Shown: positions 62,201 to 63,662 of the stretch, one piece after another | Position numbering within the stretch: position 1 is the first letter of the stretch | Layout of the letters: each line of letters starts with the position of its first letter | Assembly: GCA_017521565.1 (NCBI GenBank) | Contig: JAFXCE010000032.1 | Span: 1-63,662 of the forward strand | Direction: 5' to 3' | DNA: 63,662 bases | From: Clostridia bacterium | GTDB lineage: Bacteria > Bacillota > Clostridia > Christensenellales > Aristaeellaceae | Translations under genes and position numbers: made by a program | Notes under the pieces: model-generated | The model's input: only the letters and a program-made list of their open reading frames with translations | The model's database searches: none | Told to the model about the DNA's origin: nothing

Positions 62201-63662
62201 TTTCCGCTTCTGTACGGGTCTGCGTGCAGCCATTCACAACAGCTTCGCTCTGCGTAGCATCGGTTACAGGCAGGTTGACGCAATGGAACTCGCGTACACC
62301 ATCTTCCGCACAGGTGGGTTCCTTGGTTACAGTACCCACATCCCACGTATGGTTATCGGAATCGATGGGCAGAACCACGGTCTTCAGAACGGTTTCAGTA
62401 GCCTTGCCCTCCTCATCGGCAAAGTTCAGCCCACAGACACCGCAGTGCCAATAGGCAACATTGCCCTCCGCCTGACAGGTCGCCGCAACACCCGGCACAA
62501 AGGTCAGATCATGACCAACTGCCTTGAGCGCCTCAATGTCGCTTTCGACAATCAGCGTCTGAATAGACACATCCAGATCTGCATAAACCGTATCAATAGT
62601 CACAATCACGTTTTCTTCGCAGCCATTGCCGCAGACAAACGTGCGCGTACCATTTTCCGTACAGGTCGGCGCAATCGCCAGGGACGCATCCTCAGCATAT
62701 GCATGACCGGTAGCCGGGATCACCGTTTCCTTCGTCTGCACCGCAAAGGCGGTATTCTCAAAGGCCTCGGATGTCCACAGGCCGCTGCCGGCAGCTTCGC
62801 ATTCCGCTTCCGTCACGACTGCATACGTCGCATCAACGGTTTCGGTCTCGAAATGATCGGCATCGTTCTCACACACACGGGTCGCGGTGACCGTCATGGT
62901 ACCCTTCTCGGTATCCTCGGTCCACTCATAGCTCGCTTCGCCGTAGGTATGGTCCGCAAGAGGCAGGATCCAGCTGTTCTCAGCAATTTCATGCTGACCC
63001 GCCTCATCGGAGTAGTAGTTCTGACAGGCAGAACAGTACCAGTAAGCAGTATTACCCTGTTCGATACAGGTCGATGCCTTGGCCGCAGTGCCAGTCATGG
63101 TTCCGATATGCTCACACGTAAGCATCGGGATCACGGTGTTCTCGTTCCGCTTATCATGGCAGACGGTACATTCCTCATGCCTGATACCGGATTCCAGAAC
63201 AGTGGCAGCCTTATCAATTACCCACTGGTAATCATGGCCGTTCTCATCTACATAGTTGTCTTTATAGGTATCGCCGCAGGCATAACAGGTATGCGTGGTA
63301 TAGCCCTGCTCGGTACAGGTCGGCTCAGTCACGGTATCCGTATAGTCATGGCCCAGCGCGTCGACCGTGATGGTCTCACGGCTCACTTCGCCATTACACA
63401 CGGAGCAGTACACGACGCTGTCGTAGCTGCCAGTTTCAGTGCAGGTCGGAGCCTTTTCGTTCTCCTTCACAGCCGCTGCTTCGGTGTGGCCCAGCGCGTC
63501 GACCGTGGTGGTCTCGCGGCTCACTTCGACATTACACACGGAGCAGTACACAACGGTGTCGTAGCTGCCTTCCTCGGTACAGGTCGCATCGACGTTATTT
63601 TCGATGACGGCCTCCTTCTCGGTGTGGCCCAGCGCGTCGACCGTGATGGTCTCGCGGCTCAC
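56220..63662 (-). CDS. Giant surface phosphodiester glycosidase with CxxC and wall-binding repeats (5' end outside window)
   Basis: The visible 2,480 residues lack the start and signal peptide, which lie beyond the right edge. Residues 1 to about 846 are repeats of a CxxC-type module (for example TCTEEGSYDTVVYCSVCN, ALGHxx), at first with an exact 46-residue period. About 847-1240 is a helical domain I do not recognise (GHLFGLMDMTYHNKGSQNH, ADISGWAGDLVDLVD). About 1250-1435 is a phosphodiester glycosidase (NAGPA) domain: STNAGGFDMSNGNPGNL, DAPRTSVGITATGRVVIMC with CLDGRQ, NAINLDGGGSTTF and NRPSDGYPRSVS. An Ig-like domain (about 1450-1530) and a beta-rich domain follow. About 1840-2480 are aromatic repeats (GVYYYYNEGRR, AGLVKVGEYYYC) like cell-wall/glucan-binding modules. 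It would be secreted, wall-bound, and cleave sugar-phosphodiester bonds. Confidence 0.88.
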   Translation of the reverse strand: MSRETITVDALGHTEKEAVIENNVDATCTEEGSYDTVVYCSVCNVEVSRETTTVDALGHTEAAAVKENEKAPTCTETGSYDSVVYCSVCNGEVSRETITVDALGHDYTDTVTEPTCTEQGYTTHTCYACGDTYKDNYVDENGHDYQWVIDKAATVLESGIRHEECTVCHDKRNENTVIPMLTCEHIGTMTGTAAKASTCIEQGNTAYWYCSACQNYYSDEAGQHEIAENSWILPLADHTYGEASYEWTEDTEKGTMTVTATRVCENDADHFETETVDATYAVVTEAECEAAGSGLWTSEAFENTAFAVQTKETVIPATGHAYAEDASLAIAPTCTENGTRTFVCGNGCEENVIVTIDTVYADLDVSIQTLIVESDIEALKAVGHDLTFVPGVAATCQAEGNVAYWHCGVCGLNFADEEGKATETVLKTVVLPIDSDNHTWDVGTVTKEPTCAEDGVREFHCVNLPVTDATQSEAVVNGCTQTRTEAEKFDPEVYSDNHIWDEGVETLASTCQAMGEKTYTCTNENCISKDESGAFKKYESIPVNPEAHAWFEHEVLTPATCQAEGESVFICTNVKAAIDDEYIGIDNMALTEATAGEAENAAICGATKTMVTPVDPDGHDWKQTSEELHSCNSDGGYWQKCQLCETEEFVVTQPKHTPKVIKEAKDPTCTEGGWTASIICSVCNTGLQDSEPLSALGHHWNERYPCQNETSLCYRCYERYEEQQEHLAVTDPGMAATCVETGLTEGSHCGWCGEVLVAQEVIPLADHEWLVADMEIPATCGYDGHHVGASYCNYCNYDADPIPALQHEWMDMDAKAPTYTNVGWNEHQRCLFCGQRSENYEEYAKLEVVSNATAELFLLNVGALEMMASNYTRENPGTDPLALTLNYIRTGVSNYTSGSWGIMAGEENTKFRDYVYQLEDAIKTNPEQFGYTAEQAAMLNVSGLKKLKNYELPYNEQYYGSWKGQVSFGSGHLFGLMDMTYHNKGSQNHADISGWAGDLVDLVDTVDQYADRFSLMDLNTEEKIAKIRENLLFSVEIAGSEGSFGITDMYQDMEGFYFMDQLMNSYKVGDLSKIMTEFYLEERQTFTGRLEYFINNRLDGVSTRQELRNAVYNAYTSNKLLSTLEGTRNFSHSGADLTELRKATCYAFADEICKVAGDYVEDLVNPYFTVFDTETKNLAPGISQKISYATNANGDQVVYYVATADVSREDVDMWVNYNEREPGTPDKPRWAMSRVLDSAQNAQNIYGDPTNPNHIENFEVIVSTNAGGFDMSNGNPGNLLVMDGVEWHANTSDVGFFAILKNGEAYLGGPGEYAEMKDQIKEAVGGFGSFVVKDGEVVGSAAANDAPRTSVGITATGRVVIMCLDGRQRPFSAGGSLAEIGYIMKEAGCVNAINLDGGGSTTFVARQPGDTELTIMNRPSDGYPRSVSTSLLVFSTAPSSTAFDHALIESAYDYATVGTPVQMTASGISPSGNTVALPEGTYWAVSDEGYASITEEGVFVGKGLGDVTVYLMQPAAEEGGEPIVVGSKSMTMTNPDQLYFTKDKVDVVYGSSVELPLVASFAGKDIAITSSDLVFEYNTDAGEMQGMFFATNPNTTVTTTTVKASLKANSSKTASITVMLFEQGDKYFDFTQASGGDRMLAWNRQVTNATLEEDTTNIYNVIDPAQKMEVNYTFAMDMTAIPIPERLDDLIYMLPGSDLEGASAWTFLLQLAQRISDLTWVKATVDFDDRFDVDYSELKVVNDYFKLSENSEGGGIKFDETTNTLTLTLNWIRVSQAIDPATANPLCLINGIKLTPKDGVLTDEEPVIEAVCGGEVGYQIYMRASGLYSFAQKPENQAVFGLYPYRNEAMSSDAGGYFKDTYTTIKDEFVLKNALKDGWFSMDGGFAYYVEGKRLYGIELVDGYYYDFGEKGINVGQTKYSGLFVKNENTYFARNGELVKGWQSIGDDWYLFNWSTGVGVDGTHRETINGVAVTYEMDNGRLVKGFWHEDEIGLRYFYGPWYYAQGWKTIDGEQYFFEEYYAKTGVKPVRPAHATFRTWYEFAENGALIGEAEDGLYWFEDKLYYVVDTLDQHTGLYCIDGDYYYFSSSYNAHVNRVGWISNMNGLPFPAGTYRFAADGKIMMEAEVVNENGVYYYYNEGRRVDNAGLVKVGEDYYCVSSGGMVIVDQTRWMSKVNNYPFTAGMYRFAADGKIIMTEEVVNEDGVYYYYNEGRRVENAGLVKVGEYYYCVSSGGKVIVSETRWMSKVNGYPFAAGMYRFDDMGRIIMTTDIVNEDGVLYYYKSGMRTANAGLVEYNGAYYYVGADAKVAVNTTVNVTASKTNGLKPAGVYCFGEDGTLQIFTGILEGYYYVDGMRTAAGLVEIDGSYYYAGSGGKLKMNETGWISNNMHGKLPAGTYRFDVDGRIMMEAAVVNEGGVYYYYNEGRRIDNAGLVKVGEYYYCVSSGGAVIVSQTRWVSKMNGYPFTAGMYTFDTEGHMVID
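56240..57440. repeat. 216-bp direct repeats coding for 72-residue wall-binding units
   Basis: The phrase gaacggata/gaacggca recurs at 56907, 57123 and 57339, exactly 216 bp apart, with a further copy at 56271 after two diverged units. Copies are highly similar in DNA (for example the tagtagtagtac tract encoding Tyr runs), so recombination between them could change unit number. Confidence 0.85.
63381..63662. repeat. 138-bp direct repeats coding for 46-residue CxxC units
   Basis: The unit starting gctcac occurs at 63381, 63519 and 63657, exactly 138 bp apart, and continues past the window edge. The first two copies differ at only some positions. Each encodes one VSRET-VDALGH-TCTE-YCSVCN module of the giant protein. 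Confidence 0.88.

Noticed and set aside
63381-63662. CRISPR-like array from regular repeats
   Set aside because: The 138-bp period is fully coding and the units carry no unique spacers.

Overview
The window reads as a stretch of chromosome from a spore-forming, Gram-positive anaerobe of the class Clostridia. The evidence is a complete spoIIIA operon, the Asp23/AmaP pair, an MsmX-type sugar ABC ATPase, strong GGAGG ribosome binding sites, TTGACA/TATAAT promoters, and a secreted protein set with CHAP, VanW and cell-wall-binding repeats. Most of the window is moderately GC-rich; the glycan cluster at 49.8-56.1 kb and the 44.2-44.8 kb intergenic region are visibly richer in A and T. There are no rRNA or tRNA genes, insertion sequences, phage genes or CRISPR arrays that I can see. 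Both ends cut through genes.

Left part (1-30 kb). After a partial membrane protein with a Thr-Pro tail and a VanW protein comes a long leftward block: spoIIIAA-AH, asp23-amaP-DUF2273, nusB, an M22 (TsaD-like) paralogue, folD, xseA-xseB, ispA, a divergent PAP2 protein, dxs, tlyA, nadK, argR and recN. This is the classic clostridial order that links sporulation, isoprenoid and one-carbon metabolism and recombination. Upstream of it lie thiI with a cysteine desulfurase. Further right are a zinc-ribbon membrane protein, ogt, a beta-lactamase-fold hydrolase, lysA, tadA and degV.

Middle (30-49 kb). comEC and a MATE transporter are followed by a leftward glycan operon of four family-2 glycosyltransferases, a polysaccharide pyruvyl transferase and an FrhB-like ferredoxin protein. 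Then come an S41 protease, a CdaR/PucR regulator, msmX, a 606-bp palindrome-rich intergenic region, and an operon of a probable pantothenate ECF transporter, coaX and hom. A secreted CHAP protein with a Lys-Pro-Glu repeat stalk closes this part.

Right part (49.8-63.7 kb). A second leftward glycan operon encodes two family-4 and one family-2 glycosyltransferases, a Wzy-like polymerase and a flippase. Beside it lies at least 7.4 kb of a giant secreted protein: CxxC repeats of 46 residues, an unrecognised domain, a phosphodiester glycosidase (NAGPA) domain, an Ig-like domain, and 72-residue aromatic repeats of the cell-wall-binding kind. The two glycan operons, the giant enzyme, the CHAP protein and the S41 protease look like an envelope-building and remodelling neighbourhood. 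The most promising candidate for an undescribed system is the pairing of the giant phosphodiester glycosidase with the adjacent polysaccharide operon. This is inference from position and domains.
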